Origin: Calliopsis andreniformis
Taxonomy: Eukaryota; Arthropoda; Insecta; Hymenoptera; Andrenidae
NCBI RefSeq assembly: GCF_051401765.1
Contig: NW_027480464.1
Location: 682,001-746,000 of the forward strand
DNA: 64,000 bases
Direction: 5' to 3'
The notes under the pieces are model-generated. The model ran no database searches, had not been told where the DNA came from, and worked only from the letters and a program-made list of their open reading frames with translations. Position 1 is the stretch's first letter, and every line of letters begins with the position of its first letter. Below are positions 63,886 through 64,000 of the stretch, in pieces. The position numbers were made by a program, and so were the translations under genes.

Positions 63886-64000
63886 TCAATCCTCAGTCCT
63901 CAATCCTCAATCCTCAAACCTAAATCCTCTGCCGTCAGTCCTCGTCCTCAATCCTCAAACCTCAATCCTCAATCCTCAATATTCAATCATCAATACTCGA

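Larger units (their letters stand above)
1..64000. repeat. Degenerate heptanucleotide satellite array, consensus TCAATCC
   Basis: The whole window is built from tandem 7-base units with consensus TCAATCC on the plus strand (GGATTGA on the minus strand). Bases T-C-A at unit positions 1-3 are the most constant; positions 4-7 carry most variants (TCAGTCC, TCAAACC, TCAACCC, TCAATAC, TCAATCT, TCAATAT, TCAATCA, TCAATTC). Occasional 6-base units (TCGTCC, TCATCC, TCATTC, TCAATT) shift the register. The plus strand is nearly free of G. Every stretch longer than 300 bases is the same: no gene, no RNA gene, no mobile element, no unique spacer. Such arrays are known from eukaryotic heterochromatin; prokaryotic genomes are not known to carry gene-free arrays of this length. 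Chromosomal position and species are not determinable. An expressed non-coding transcript is possible but nothing in the sequence supports one. Confidence 0.97.
53757..64000. repeat. Mosaic right-hand array
   Basis: This part reuses pieces of segment S and of the 42.2-45.9 kb segment in new order. Examples: 58,588-59,340 matches 50,387-51,139 (offset 8,201), the stretch around 60,201 repeats 58,501 (offset 1,700), 60,30x-60,6xx repeats 59,14x onward (offset 1,157), and 63,5xx repeats 61,8xx (offset 1,651). It holds nine of the 29 CG-containing modules and no 140-bp module. The window ends inside the array. Confidence 0.8.

Noticed and set aside
1..64000. Cyanobacterial short heptanucleotide repeats (STRR)
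   Set aside because: Those are short runs between genes. Tens of kilobases without genes and with nested duplications do not fit a bacterial chromosome.
1..64000. Transposon or long terminal repeat as cause of the large duplications
   Set aside because: No terminal inverted repeats, target duplications or coding remnants at any duplication edge; edges fall inside heptamer runs, which fits unequal exchange.

Overview
The window is one uninterrupted block of tandem-repeat DNA. From base 1 to base 64,000 it is a degenerate array of the heptanucleotide TCAATCC (minus strand GGATTGA). I found no protein gene, RNA gene, transposon, CRISPR array or ordinary unique sequence. Every long open frame (up to 441 codons) is a by-product of the repeat: three heptamers make 21 bases, so all plus-strand frames read the same seven-residue cycle L-N-P-Q-S-S-I, while the minus strand has a TGA every seven codons in every frame. 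A gene-free array this long, with nested higher-order duplications, points to eukaryotic satellite heterochromatin (centromeric, pericentromeric, subtelomeric or sex-chromosomal). The species cannot be told from the sequence.

Variant monomers (TCAATAC, TCAATCT, TCAAACC, TCAACCC, TCAGTCC, TCAATAT and others, plus 6-base units such as TCGTCC and TCATCC) occur in fixed orders. They act as barcodes that reveal larger units. Layout: (1) 1-660 is the end of a B-type domain. (2) 661-10,880 is an A-type domain with an internal duplication at a 3.76 kb offset. (3) 10,870-19,300 is a B-type domain with thirteen of the fourteen 140-bp CAATCAGTTG modules and a 3.5 kb internal duplication. (4) 18,639-30,590 is a second copy of everything in 1-10,880. 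It differs by a 40-bp net block replacement, a 35-bp deletion, an added 948-bp duplication and a 119-bp indel. (5) 33,000-37,920 is a third copy of the 26.4-31.3 kb part, and 37,920-40,490 a further short copy. (6) 38,186-45,969 and 45,970-53,756 are two nearly identical tandem units of 7,784 bp, exactly 1,112 heptads. (7) 53,757-64,000 is a mosaic of the same pieces with small local duplications.

Two recurrent modules divide the window. The 140-bp module (14 copies, each exactly 20 heptads) occurs only at 503-642 and 11,073-19,280. A CG-containing 48-bp module (29 copies) is absent from the B domain and concentrated to the right of 29 kb. Four copies of a 30-bp imperfect palindrome around an EcoRI site are the only clear fold-back structures in a strand that is almost free of G. 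The interest lies in how the array evolved (unequal crossover, block replacement, recent amplification), not in encoded functions. Coordinates of duplication edges are approximate because they lie in near-identical repeats; module and palindrome coordinates were counted base by base.
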